Of a DNA stretch of 64,000 nucleotides, positions 37,138 through 45,126 are shown one piece after another (position 1 is the first letter of the stretch; every line of letters starts with the position of its first letter). Under the pieces are notes generated by a model. That model was not told the origin of the DNA and made no database searches. It saw nothing but the letters and a program-made list of their open reading frames with translations. The DNA lies in NCBI GenBank assembly GCA_942492205.1, contig CALODT010000005.1:62001-126000 (forward strand), read 5' to 3'. The stretch is from UBA1847 sp942492205. Its GTDB lineage: Bacteria; Pseudomonadota; Gammaproteobacteria; Steroidobacterales; Woeseiaceae. A program made the position numbers and the translations under genes.

Positions 37138-38625
37138 ATGGCAGACGGCGAAGACAATAAGAAGCAACGCACTAGTATCGGTCAGGATGCGCCTGATGGC
37201 GGTCGGACTGCGCCGGATATCGGCGGCTGTCATTCGAACGAGGAGCTGCGCGAGGCGGCAGCCAAAGCCGGCAAGACCGAGGTGCTCGAGCGATACGCCA
37301 AAGATTATCCCTCGGGGCCGCACGATCAGCCACAAAGCATGTGTCCGGCATTTGGCTCTCTTCGGGTAGGACTACGCATGCGTCGCACCGCGACAATTCT
37401 GTCGGGTTCAGCCTGCTGCGTTTACGGTCTTACTTTCACCTCACACTTCTACGGTGCGCGCCGCACGGTCGGCTATGTGCCGTTTAATTCGGAGTCGCTA
37501 GTCACAGGCAAGCTTTACGAAGACATTCGGGATGCGGTCTACGAGATGGCCGACCCGGAAAAATACGACGCCATCGTCGTGACCAATCTTTGCGTGCCGA
37601 CGGCCTCTGGCATCCCACTGCAGATGCTGCCGAAAGAGATCGACGGCGTTCGCATCATCGGTATCGACGTTCCCGGATTTGGCGTACCAACGCACGCAGA
37701 GGCCAAGGACATCCTTGCCGGTGCGATGCTGAAATATGCGCGTGAGGAGGCAGAGAGTGGCCCGGTGCAGGCACCTCGGGAAAGGAAGGAGCTGCCGACG
37801 GTAGCGCTGCTGGGCGAGATGTTTCCAGCCGACCCGGTCAGTATCGGCCAGCTGCTCGAGCCCCTCGGTCTGGCAGCCGGCCCCGTCGTGCCGACGCGAG
37901 AATGGCGAGAGCTCTACGCGGCATTAAGTAGCCAGGTCGTCGCCGCAATTCATCCTTTCTACACTGCGTCTGTACGTGAATTTGAGCGCGCGGGTCGCAC
38001 CGTCGTTGGATCCGCGCCTGTTGGGCAGCACGGCACAGCCGCATGGCTAGACGCAATTGGCAAGGCCTATAACGTCAGTCAGTCAATGATTGACCAGGCG
38101 AAGAACCGCTTCATCCCGATTATTGCTGGTGCAGTAGCGCAGCTGCGTATCAAAGGTCGCATCACCCTCTCTGGCTACGAGGGCTCGGAGCTGCTTGTCG
38201 CGCGCATGCTGATTGAATGCGGCGCCGACGTGCGCTATGTCGGAACGGCATGCCCGAACACGCCCTGGTCGGATCCCGATCGTGAGTGGCTCGAGAGCAA
38301 GGGCGTCAGCGTCAACTATCGCGCTTCACTGGAAGATGATCTTGCCGCGATGGCCGAATTCGAGCCGGACCTGGCGATCGGTACGACGCCGGTTGTGCAG
38401 AAAGCGAAAGAGGCCGGCACACCGGCGCTCTATTTCACCAACCTGATTTCCGCACGTCCGTTGATGGGTGTGCCGGGCCCGGGTTCGCTTGCCCAGGTCG
38501 TCAACGCGGCGATGGAGCAGCAGCATCGCTTTGACACGATGCGCGAGTTCTTTGACGACGTCGGCAGCGGCAAGACCAGCGGGATATGGGAGCGCGGCCA
38601 CGCGGCAGTGGGGGGCTCAGGCTAA
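37138..38625 (+). CDS. bchY: Chlorophyllide reductase subunit BchY
   Basis: BchY is the alpha-like catalytic subunit of COR and partners with BchZ. The 495-residue protein has Cys residues placed for a 4Fe-4S cluster (MCPAFGSLRVGL, SACCVYGL and NLCVPTASG contexts). Its N-terminal 60 residues are polar and variable, as in the family. The stop codon overlaps the bchZ start (TAATG), ensuring paired synthesis. Confidence 0.95.
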   Translation: MADGEDNKKQRTSIGQDAPDGGRTAPDIGGCHSNEELREAAAKAGKTEVLERYAKDYPSGPHDQPQSMCPAFGSLRVGLRMRRTATILSGSACCVYGLTFTSHFYGARRTVGYVPFNSESLVTGKLYEDIRDAVYEMADPEKYDAIVVTNLCVPTASGIPLQMLPKEIDGVRIIGIDVPGFGVPTHAEAKDILAGAMLKYAREEAESGPVQAPRERKELPTVALLGEMFPADPVSIGQLLEPLGLAAGPVVPTREWRELYAALSSQVVAAIHPFYTASVREFERAGRTVVGSAPVGQHGTAAWLDAIGKAYNVSQSMIDQAKNRFIPIIAGAVAQLRIKGRITLSGYEGSELLVARMLIECGADVRYVGTACPNTPWSDPDREWLESKGVSVNYRASLEDDLAAMAEFEPDLAIGTTPVVQKAKEAGTPALYFTNLISARPLMGVPGPGSLAQVVNAAMEQQHRFDTMREFFDDVGSGKTSGIWERGHAAVGGSG

Positions 38626-40085
38626 TGCTGGTGCTCGACCACGACAGGGCTGGTGGCTATTGGGGGAGCGTTTACGTGTTCTCTGCGATCAAAGGGCTGC
38701 AGGTGATCATCGACGGTCCGGTGGGCTGCGAGAATCTACCGGTAACTTCGGTGCTGCACTACACCGACGGGCTGCCACCGCACGAGCTGCCGATTGTCGT
38801 TACCGGGCTCTCGGAAGACGAGCTCGGCCAGCATGGCACCGAGGGTGCGATGAAGCGGGCGCATGCAACGCTCGATCCGCAACAACCAAGTGTGGTCGTT
38901 ACCGGATCGATTGCAGAGATGATCGGCGGGGGCGTAACGCCCGAGGGCACGAAGATCAAACGCTTCCTGCCACGAACGATCGACGAGGATCAGTGGCAGA
39001 GTGCTGATCGCGCGATGTACTGGCTATGGAAAGAGTGGGGTCCGAAGAAGGGCAAAGTGCCGCCGCTGGCAGCACGTAAAGCGGGCGAAAAACCGCGGGT
39101 CAACATAATTGGCCCGTCTTACGGCGTGTTCAACATGCCTTCCGATCTCGCCGAGATAAGGCGCCTCGTCGAGGGCATTGGCGCAGAGGTCAACCTGTCA
39201 TTTCCGTTGGGTAGCCACCTCACCGACGTACCAAAACTCGCGAACGCCGAGGCCAACATATGCATGTACCGAGAGTTCGGCCGCAACCTTTGCGAGGCCC
39301 TTGAGCGGCCCTACCTGCAGGCACCGATCGGTCTGCACAGCACAACCAGGTTCCTGCGCGAACTGGGCAGTTTGTTGGGCCTGGATCCGGAGCCGTTTAT
39401 TGAGCAGGAAAAGCACACCACGATCAAACCACTTTGGGACCTTTGGCGCTCCGTCACGCAGGACTTCTTCGGTACCGCGAGCATCGCCATCGTCGCTAAC
39501 GAAACCTACACGCGCGGGCTCAAGCTGTTTCTCGAGAACGATCTGGGAATGCCATGCGCGTTGGCGGTAGAACGCAAGGCGGGCGCCAAGACCGACAATG
39601 GGGCGGTCCGCGATGCACTCCGCGAAACCAATCCACTGGTGGTATTCGGCAGCTATAACGAACGTATGTATCTCGCCGAGATGGATGCCCATGGCATCTA
39701 CATACCGGCTTCATTCCCGGGCTCGATCATCCGCCGTCATACAGGCACGCCGTTTATGGGCTACGGCGGAGCGACCTATGTCGTGCAGGAGATATGCAAT
39801 GCGCTTTTTGACGCGTTGTTCAACATCCTGCCGCTGGGCAGCGAACTCGACAAGGTGGACCAGACGCCGGCGAGGGTGCATCGCGAGATGTATTGGCATG
39901 ACGAGGCGCGCGGCGTGCTCGATGCAATCGTCGCAGAAAAGCCCGTGCTTATCCGAATTTCCGCTGCCAAGAAACTGCGGGACGCGATAGAAGCCTACGC
40001 CCGGGAGCAGGGCATGGATGAAGTGACTATCGACTGCGTACGCGTCATTGCCAAACAGCAGGGGGTCGGCAGGGCTGCCGCCTGA
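38625..40085 (+). CDS. bchZ: Chlorophyllide reductase subunit BchZ
   Basis: BchZ is the beta-like catalytic subunit of COR. From the ATG at 38625 the protein is 486 residues and begins MLVLDHDRAGGYWGSVYVF, the normal family start. An upstream in-frame start at 38586 would lie inside bchY and is rejected. The cluster-binding context VGCENLPVTSVLHYTDGLP is present, and the C-terminal proto-chlorophyllide reductase tail domain (LIRISAAKKLRDAIEAYARE) is intact. It ends 79 bp before pufQ; the puf promoter may lie inside bchZ, as in related clusters. Confidence 0.95.
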   Translation: MLVLDHDRAGGYWGSVYVFSAIKGLQVIIDGPVGCENLPVTSVLHYTDGLPPHELPIVVTGLSEDELGQHGTEGAMKRAHATLDPQQPSVVVTGSIAEMIGGGVTPEGTKIKRFLPRTIDEDQWQSADRAMYWLWKEWGPKKGKVPPLAARKAGEKPRVNIIGPSYGVFNMPSDLAEIRRLVEGIGAEVNLSFPLGSHLTDVPKLANAEANICMYREFGRNLCEALERPYLQAPIGLHSTTRFLRELGSLLGLDPEPFIEQEKHTTIKPLWDLWRSVTQDFFGTASIAIVANETYTRGLKLFLENDLGMPCALAVERKAGAKTDNGAVRDALRETNPLVVFGSYNERMYLAEMDAHGIYIPASFPGSIIRRHTGTPFMGYGGATYVVQEICNALFDALFNILPLGSELDKVDQTPARVHREMYWHDEARGVLDAIVAEKPVLIRISAAKKLRDAIEAYAREQGMDEVTIDCVRVIAKQQGVGRAAA

Positions 40086-40164
40086 AGTAATCAGTAAGAG
40101 AGTTTTGAAAAACGTCGCGTTGTTAACGAAAAGCTATACGCGGCGCATCGAGGAGGAAGGTGCA

Positions 40165-40392
40165 TTGGACACAACGAATAATCTGACGCATGGATTGAGA
40201 AAGGAAGAAGTCTGGTCGTGCCGGTTTATCTGGCTTGCCTGCTTCGCATTCCTGCTTCCGGTGGCGATCGTAGCGCGGCTGTCAGGCTGGCGCTGGCGCC
40301 CATGGCCCGCACACGCTGCCGGCTACCGTTCCGCGTTCAAAGAAGCGAAGTCTATGTCAACGCGCGCCGCCGGCGTCGTGTTCTCGATTTAA
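40165..40392 (+). CDS. pufQ: PufQ, small puf-operon membrane protein
   Basis: PufQ is a small one-helix protein encoded before pufBA that promotes bacteriochlorophyll formation or delivery. The best start is TTG at 40165, since AGGAGGAAGG sits 4 bp upstream (the strongest ribosome site in this region) and no in-frame ATG or GTG follows it. This gives 75 residues, the usual family length, with one hydrophobic helix (about 22-40, FIWLACFAFLLPVAIVARL) and the ending VVFSI, which resembles the IFSA-type ends of known PufQ proteins. The family assignment rests on position, length and shape. Confidence 0.75.
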   Translation: MDTTNNLTHGLRKEEVWSCRFIWLACFAFLLPVAIVARLSGWRWRPWPAHAAGYRSAFKEAKSMSTRAAGVVFSI

Positions 40393-40433
40393 AAAGATTT
40401 GCAACAAAGGCAGAAGCCTTCGCTGCATTTCCC

Positions 40434-40455
40434 TGCCGTGAGGGGTTTCACGGCA
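40434..40455 (+). terminator. Hairpin between pufQ and pufB
   Basis: A perfect 8-bp stem TGCCGTGA/TCACGGCA (40434-40441 with 40448-40455) has a 6-nt loop, 38 bp before the pufB ATG. It has no U-tract, so it is more likely an mRNA processing or stability element than a terminator. Confidence 0.6.
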
Positions 40456-40493
40456 ACCACAACCATGTCGACTTGAGTTGAGGAGTAGGAGAT

Positions 40494-40715
40494 ATGTCTG
40501 AGGAAAAAAGATCTTTCACAGGTCTTACATCAAGGGAGGCCAAGGAGTTCCATAAGTACTTCATGCTTGGCTTTATTGTGTTTACGGTAATTGCCATCGT
40601 TGCTCACTTCCTGGTGTGGCAATGGCGGCCCTGGTTTCCCGGGGTTGATGGCTACGCAGCCGTGACTGACGGCGCTAACGCTCTCGTGCATAGCGCGATA
40701 ACGTTGTTGGCATAG
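40494..40715 (+). CDS. pufB: LH1 beta polypeptide PufB
   Basis: PufB is the beta apoprotein of the core antenna LH1. The 73-residue protein has a polar N-terminus (TGLTSREAKEFHKYFM), a single membrane helix (about 23-45) with the bacteriochlorophyll-ligating His in VAHFLVWQWRPWFP, and a C-terminal extension of about 25 residues (VDGYAAVTDGANALVHSAITLLA region) beyond the usual WRPW end. A strong GGAGTAGGAG site precedes the ATG. It is followed 11 bp later by pufA. Confidence 0.95.
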   Translation: MSEEKRSFTGLTSREAKEFHKYFMLGFIVFTVIAIVAHFLVWQWRPWFPGVDGYAAVTDGANALVHSAITLLA

Positions 40716-40726
40716 GGGGAAAGGTT

Positions 40727-40936
40727 ATGTGGAGAATTTGGTTAATGTTTGATCCGCGCCGCGTAATGGTCGCCATGGCGATATTTCTCTTTGTGCTGGC
40801 AATTTTCATCCATTTTATTCTGTTGAGTACCGACAGATTCAACTGGATCGAGGGTCCGAGCGCAGCCGCCCAGCTGCAAACCCCGGCCGTGCTCATAGAG
40901 CCGGCCCAGGTAAACCGCAGTTCGCACTGGGTGTGA
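40727..40936 (+). CDS. pufA: LH1 alpha polypeptide PufA
   Basis: PufA is the alpha apoprotein of LH1. The 69-residue protein begins MWRIWLMFDPRRVM, the normal alpha-chain N-terminus. Its membrane helix (about 14-35) carries the bacteriochlorophyll ligand His in AIFIHFILLS, followed by the FNW motif. The C-terminal tail is Ala/Pro rich. The LH1 genes are followed by a stable intercistronic hairpin before pufL. Confidence 0.95.
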   Translation: MWRIWLMFDPRRVMVAMAIFLFVLAIFIHFILLSTDRFNWIEGPSAAAQLQTPAVLIEPAQVNRSSHWV

Positions 40937-40961
40937 TGCAAACCGTAGTAAAGCACACAGT

Positions 40962-40999
40962 AGCGGGTCGGCCGGTATCACAAGGCTGGTCGGTCCGCT
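40962..40999 (+). other. Stable intercistronic hairpin after pufBA
   Basis: A 14-bp stem (40962-40975 with 40986-40999, all positions paired counting G-U wobbles) closes a 10-nt loop between pufA and pufL, with no U-tract. Such a hairpin is known in other puf operons to protect the pufBA segment of the mRNA, giving more LH1 than reaction centre. Confidence 0.75.
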
Positions 41000-41068
41000 G
41001 CTTGTTGCGCAGCCACTAGCAGGGAACGAGATGCCGGACTGACGACCCGACATCGGAGGATATCTACA

Positions 41069-41896
41069 ATGTCTATGCTGAGCTTCGAAAAGAAATACAG
41101 GATCCGCGGCGGAACACTGATCGGCGGCGACCTGTTCGATTTTTGGGTCGGGCCGTTTTACGTCGGGTTCTTCGGTGTAACTACCGCGTTTTTTGCGCTG
41201 CTGGGAACGTCGCTAATCTTCTACGGAGCTGCTATCGGGCCCACCTGGAACATCTGGCAGATAAGCATTGCGCCGCCGGATATCAGTTACGGGCTGTCAC
41301 TGGCGCCATTGAAAGAGGGCGGGCTGTGGCAACTGATCACGTTCTGCGCGGTCGGCGCATTCAGCTCGTGGGCACTCAGGCAGGCTGAGATCAGCCGCAA
41401 GCTGGGCATGAACTATCATGTGCCGATTGCATTCAGCGTCGCCGTTTTTGCCTACGTGACCCTGGTCATCATCCGTCCTGTTCTCATGGGCGCATGGGGA
41501 CACGGTTTCCCTTACGGAATCATGAGCCATCTCGACTGGGTGTCAAACACCGGCTACCAGTATCTGCACTTTCATTACAACCCGGCGCACATGCTGGCAG
41601 TGACGTTCTTCTTCACGACCACGCTGGCACTGGGGTTACACGGTGGTGCCATTCTCTCCGCGACCAATCCGCACAAGAAAGGCGACACGGTCAAAGGCAA
41701 CTACCACGAAAACAGTTTTTTCCGCGACACGATCGGTTATTCGATCGGGTCGCTTGGCATTCACCGACTTGGCCTGTTCCTCGCGCTCAATGCTGGCTTC
41801 TGGAGTGCAGTTTGTATCGTTATCAGCGGTCCGTTTTGGACCCGCGGTTGGCCGGAGTGGTGGAACTGGTGGCTATCGCTGCCGATTTGGGGATAG
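41069..41896 (+). CDS. pufL: Reaction centre L subunit PufL
   Basis: PufL binds bacteriochlorophylls, bacteriopheophytin and QA-side iron in the type II reaction centre. The 275-residue protein has five membrane helices. The N-terminal FEKKYRIRGGTLIGGDLFDFW segment is diagnostic (first residues shown only), and the pigment/iron His residues lie in YLHFHYNPAHM and GIHRLGL contexts. CGGAGGA precedes the ATG. It is followed 9 bp later by pufM. Confidence 0.97.
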   Translation: MSMLSFEKKYRIRGGTLIGGDLFDFWVGPFYVGFFGVTTAFFALLGTSLIFYGAAIGPTWNIWQISIAPPDISYGLSLAPLKEGGLWQLITFCAVGAFSSWALRQAEISRKLGMNYHVPIAFSVAVFAYVTLVIIRPVLMGAWGHGFPYGIMSHLDWVSNTGYQYLHFHYNPAHMLAVTFFFTTTLALGLHGGAILSATNPHKKGDTVKGNYHENSFFRDTIGYSIGSLGIHRLGLFLALNAGFWSAVCIVISGPFWTRGWPEWWNWWLSLPIWG

Positions 41897-41905
41897 GGGA
41901 CCGTC

Positions 41906-42865
41906 ATGGCTACGTATCAGAATATCTTCAATCGTGTGCAGGTGCACGGTGACTACGATCCCGGAGTACCCCTGCCGAAAGGCGTTTTTGATCGAACCGG
42001 CGCCTTCTTTTCACGACTGTTCGGCAAGTTCGCCGAGGCGCAGGTCGGTCCCGCCTATCTTGGCACGACGGGGCTGTTTTCCATCATTTTCGGTCTGCTC
42101 GCGTTCGAAATCATCGGCCTGAACATGTGGGCCTCGGTTGGTTGGGATCCCGTCGAATTTTTCCGGCTGCTGCCGTGGCTGGCGCTGGAGCCACCGGCGC
42201 CGGAATACGGTCTGAGCCTGCCGCCGCTGAATGAAGGCGGTTGGTGGCTGCTGGCCGGATTCTGCCTGACGGTCTCGATACTGCTCTGGTGGGTACGAAT
42301 GTATCGTCGCGCGACCGCGCTGGGTATGGGCACGCACGTTGCCTGGGCATTTGCGTCGGCTATATGGCTGTATCTCGTTCTGGGCTTCATCCGACCCGTG
42401 CTGATGGGCAGCTGGAGTGAGGCCGTGCCGTTCGGAATCTTTCCGCACCTCGACTGGACGACGGCGTTCTCGCTTCGTTATGGCAACCTCTTCTACAACC
42501 CGTTCCACATGCTGTCGATTACGTTCCTGTATGGCTCCGTGCTGCTGTTTGCCATGCACGGCGCAACGATCCTCGCCGCAGGCAACTACGGCGCTCATCG
42601 TGAGATCGAGCACATCGTCGATCGCGGAACGGCGGCGGAGCGCAGTGCCATTTTCTGGCGATGGACCATGGGTTTTAACGCGTCGATGGAGTCAATTCAT
42701 CGCTGGGCCTGGTGGTTTGCGGTGTTGACGACGCTGACGGGTGGCATCGGTATTCTTTTGACCGGTACTGTCGTCGATAACTGGTATTTGTGGGGCATGG
42801 AGCATGGTTTCGTACCGCCGTACCCTGAAGTTTATCCGGGCATGGCTGATCCGGCAGCGCCGTAG
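41906..42865 (+). CDS. pufM: Reaction centre M subunit PufM
   Basis: PufM is the partner of PufL in the reaction-centre core. The 319-residue protein has five membrane helices. It carries the pigment-binding region SLRYGNLFYNPFHMLSI, the iron/quinone-binding stretch (HGATILA to IHRWAWW), and the GLNMWASVGWDPVEF-type segment of the N-terminal third. It ends 12 bp before pufC. No pufX is seen; the downstream cytochrome gene takes that place, as in many non-Rhodobacter species. Confidence 0.97.
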   Translation: MATYQNIFNRVQVHGDYDPGVPLPKGVFDRTGAFFSRLFGKFAEAQVGPAYLGTTGLFSIIFGLLAFEIIGLNMWASVGWDPVEFFRLLPWLALEPPAPEYGLSLPPLNEGGWWLLAGFCLTVSILLWWVRMYRRATALGMGTHVAWAFASAIWLYLVLGFIRPVLMGSWSEAVPFGIFPHLDWTTAFSLRYGNLFYNPFHMLSITFLYGSVLLFAMHGATILAAGNYGAHREIEHIVDRGTAAERSAIFWRWTMGFNASMESIHRWAWWFAVLTTLTGGIGILLTGTVVDNWYLWGMEHGFVPPYPEVYPGMADPAAP

Positions 42866-42877
42866 GAGAGCGACAAC

Positions 42878-43879
42878 ATGAAAAATGCCAAGCGCACCCT
42901 GACCTGTCTGACCCTGGCGTCGCTGCTGTTGTCAGCCTGTGAGCGACCGCCGATCGAGACGTCGCAAATTGGCTATCGCGGCACGGCTATGGTGGATGTG
43001 CAGAATCCGCGTACGCCAGTCGGCGAGACGGGCTATCCGGCCGCACCGCCACCGGCGTCGGCCGACGGTCCGAAGGCCGGTGAGGTCTATCAGAACGTTC
43101 AGGTTCTCGGCGATCTGTCGGTCGCCCAGTTCACCCGGCTGATGACCTCGATAACCGCCTGGGTTTCTCCGGAGCAGGGCTGCAACTATTGTCACAATTC
43201 GGCCAACCTGGCGAGCGATGATATCTACACGAAGGTTGTTGCGCGCCGCATGATTCAGATGAACCAGCACGTCAATACCGCCTGGTCGGATCACGTCGGA
43301 AATGCGGGCGTGAACTGTTACACCTGTCACCGAGGCAAGAACGTACCTGAGTACATCTGGTTCTCCGAGGGTGACAGCACCTACGGCAACAGCCCGTTCT
43401 CGGGATGGCGTGACGGCCAGAACCGCCCGGTTGCGGCGGTTGCCTACTCGACGTTGCCTTCAGATCCGTTCACAAAATATCTGGGTTCACCGGATAGCGA
43501 GAGCTCCCGGCTGGCCTCGCCGGGACCCTATCCGCACGGCGGCAAGACCACCAAGGAAGCTGAGTGGAGTTACGCGCTGATGATGAACTGGTCGGCGTCA
43601 CTGGGAGTCAACTGCACCTATTGCCACATGACATCTTCGTTCCAGAACTGGGAGCAAAGCACGCCGCAGCGAATCACGGCTTATTACGGTCAGAGTATGG
43701 TGCGCGATCTGAATGCTGACTACCTGACCCCGCTGGGTCCGGTGTATCCGCCGCATCGCCTTGGCGACGCGCTGGGCGATGCACCGAAAGCCTATTGCCT
43801 GACGTGTCACCAGGGCCAGAAGAAGCCGCTGGGTGGTGCCGACGCGGTGACGGCCTACCCGGCGCTGGCCGCGAAATAG
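42878..43879 (+). CDS. pufC: Tetraheme reaction-centre cytochrome PufC
   Basis: PufC is the periplasmic tetraheme cytochrome that re-reduces the photo-oxidised special pair. The 333-residue protein has a lipoprotein signal with LLLSAC ending at Cys21, so it is probably lipid anchored. Four CxxCH heme sites are present at 102-106, 147-151, 246-250 and 307-311. It is the last gene of the puf operon, and a hairpin follows 14 bp after its stop. Confidence 0.96.
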   Translation: MKNAKRTLTCLTLASLLLSACERPPIETSQIGYRGTAMVDVQNPRTPVGETGYPAAPPPASADGPKAGEVYQNVQVLGDLSVAQFTRLMTSITAWVSPEQGCNYCHNSANLASDDIYTKVVARRMIQMNQHVNTAWSDHVGNAGVNCYTCHRGKNVPEYIWFSEGDSTYGNSPFSGWRDGQNRPVAAVAYSTLPSDPFTKYLGSPDSESSRLASPGPYPHGGKTTKEAEWSYALMMNWSASLGVNCTYCHMTSSFQNWEQSTPQRITAYYGQSMVRDLNADYLTPLGPVYPPHRLGDALGDAPKAYCLTCHQGQKKPLGGADAVTAYPALAAK

Positions 43880-43893
43880 CTGTTCTTCCTGTT

Positions 43894-43922
43894 GCGCCTC
43901 GAGACTATGGGTCACGAGGCGC
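43894..43922. terminator. Bidirectional puf/bciB terminator
   Basis: GCGCCTCG (43894-43901) pairs with CGAGGCGC (43915-43922) around a 13-nt loop that can form 3 further pairs. It is followed by TCTTCTTTT on the plus strand. The bciB stop codon sits in the loop, so the end of bciB contributes one arm, as at the htpX terminator. Confidence 0.75.
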
Positions 43923-45126
43923 TCTTCTTTTGTTCGCCCTTGTTCCTGGCAATGCCATACCGTTTCGCCAGCTGCCAGACATGATCAGGCAGCATGTAAG
44001 GCATGCGCCGCGGTTCTTCACGGCGTAAATGCAACACCGACTCGATAGCCTTCATTTCAACTCGCGCACGCGCGAACTCGAGACCGCGAGGGCCGAAGCG
44101 CGGCATCAGCCAGCCCATGATCGGCCGCAGCCAGTCAGGCATGCGGCGCAAGGGCAAACCGCCCGCTGCGCGCTCTACGTTTTTCATGAAGCCGCTGACG
44201 GAACTCTTGCGATTGCCGCCGCTACCAGGTTCGCTGACGATGACCTCTCCACCAAGTAGCTCGAGCAGCTCTTCACCGCGTTGGTTGCGGACCAATAGCC
44301 ACTGCTCACCTTCTCCGCCCATGTAACCGACTGTGATGTCAGCAAGCGCGTTGGTGTAGTCGACGCAGGTACGGCAGGTTAGCGGAAAGAAATCCGCCGG
44401 CAGCTGCGAGATCGGCAACTGGAGGAAGGGGATCTCACGTTTGCTACCGTCTGCGAACCGCAGCTCAACGTGGTAGTCGGCGCGAAATTCCAGGTACTCG
44501 ATCGTGTCAGGTTCGTCCGACAGCAATGCCAGGAATTCGTGGAAGCGTTCAGTCGTGGTGTTGTCCGAACAGGGCGTGCCGATTACGTACAGGCGCTCAA
44601 AGCCGAGTTCCCGCTCTAGCGCACGTAACGCATAAACCTGGCAAGGAATGCCAATGATGCCGAGGCGCCTGTAGCCTGCTGCAAGCGCCGGCTCGAGCAG
44701 CGCGAGCAGGGGTGCATAGCCCATGCGCATGCCGCGGCAGGCGGCCATATCCGCCGCGTCCGTAACGAGGACTGGCTGCGGCTTCCAGCGATCATCGGGA
44801 TCTGGTTTAACCGTCAATACCGCATCGACTGTGCCGCTTTGCAGGAGGCGCTCGCCGATTCGTGTTGCGATGCCCGTCCACTGTGCACCGGAGAGCGGTT
44901 GCCGCAAAGACGCGCGTAACACGCGCCGAAACGGACCAAAGAACAGCTCATTGGGCCGTGCGCTGTCACGCTTGCGGCCATGCACGACCGTCTCGAGTCC
45001 GGGGTAGTCTGGTTTAATAAACTGGCAGGCACGACCACAGCGTTTGGGGTCCGCGGTTCGTGAAATGCCACAATCGGTGCAAAGATCACGAGCCACCGCT
45101 GGCCGGATAGCCGTGCCGCTGCTCAT
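43912..45126 (-). CDS. bciB: 8-vinyl reductase BciB (F420 hydrogenase beta-like)
   Basis: BciB is a flavin/iron-sulfur protein related to F420-reducing hydrogenase beta subunits; it reduces the C8-vinyl group of divinyl chlorophyllide. The 404-residue protein has an N-terminal Cys cluster (LCTDCG ... RCGRACQF) and further Cys in IGIPCQVYALR, IGTPCSDN and LTCRTCVDYTNALADI, fitting iron-sulfur binding. Its ATG overlaps the stop of the preceding hydrolase gene (ATGA). Other members of the F420 beta family exist, but the photosynthesis context favours BciB. Confidence 0.85.
   Translation of the reverse strand: MSSGTAIRPAVARDLCTDCGISRTADPKRCGRACQFIKPDYPGLETVVHGRKRDSARPNELFFGPFRRVLRASLRQPLSGAQWTGIATRIGERLLQSGTVDAVLTVKPDPDDRWKPQPVLVTDAADMAACRGMRMGYAPLLALLEPALAAGYRRLGIIGIPCQVYALRALERELGFERLYVIGTPCSDNTTTERFHEFLALLSDEPDTIEYLEFRADYHVELRFADGSKREIPFLQLPISQLPADFFPLTCRTCVDYTNALADITVGYMGGEGEQWLLVRNQRGEELLELLGGEVIVSEPGSGGNRKSSVSGFMKNVERAAGGLPLRRMPDWLRPIMGWLMPRFGPRGLEFARARVEMKAIESVLHLRREEPRRMPYMLPDHVWQLAKRYGIARNKGEQKKSAS

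Noticed and set aside
40100..40163. puf promoter just before pufQ
   Set aside because: TTGAAA and TATACG occur but 24 bp apart, too far for a normal promoter; a TGT-N12-ATA is one base off the PpsR pattern. The promoter may lie within bchZ.
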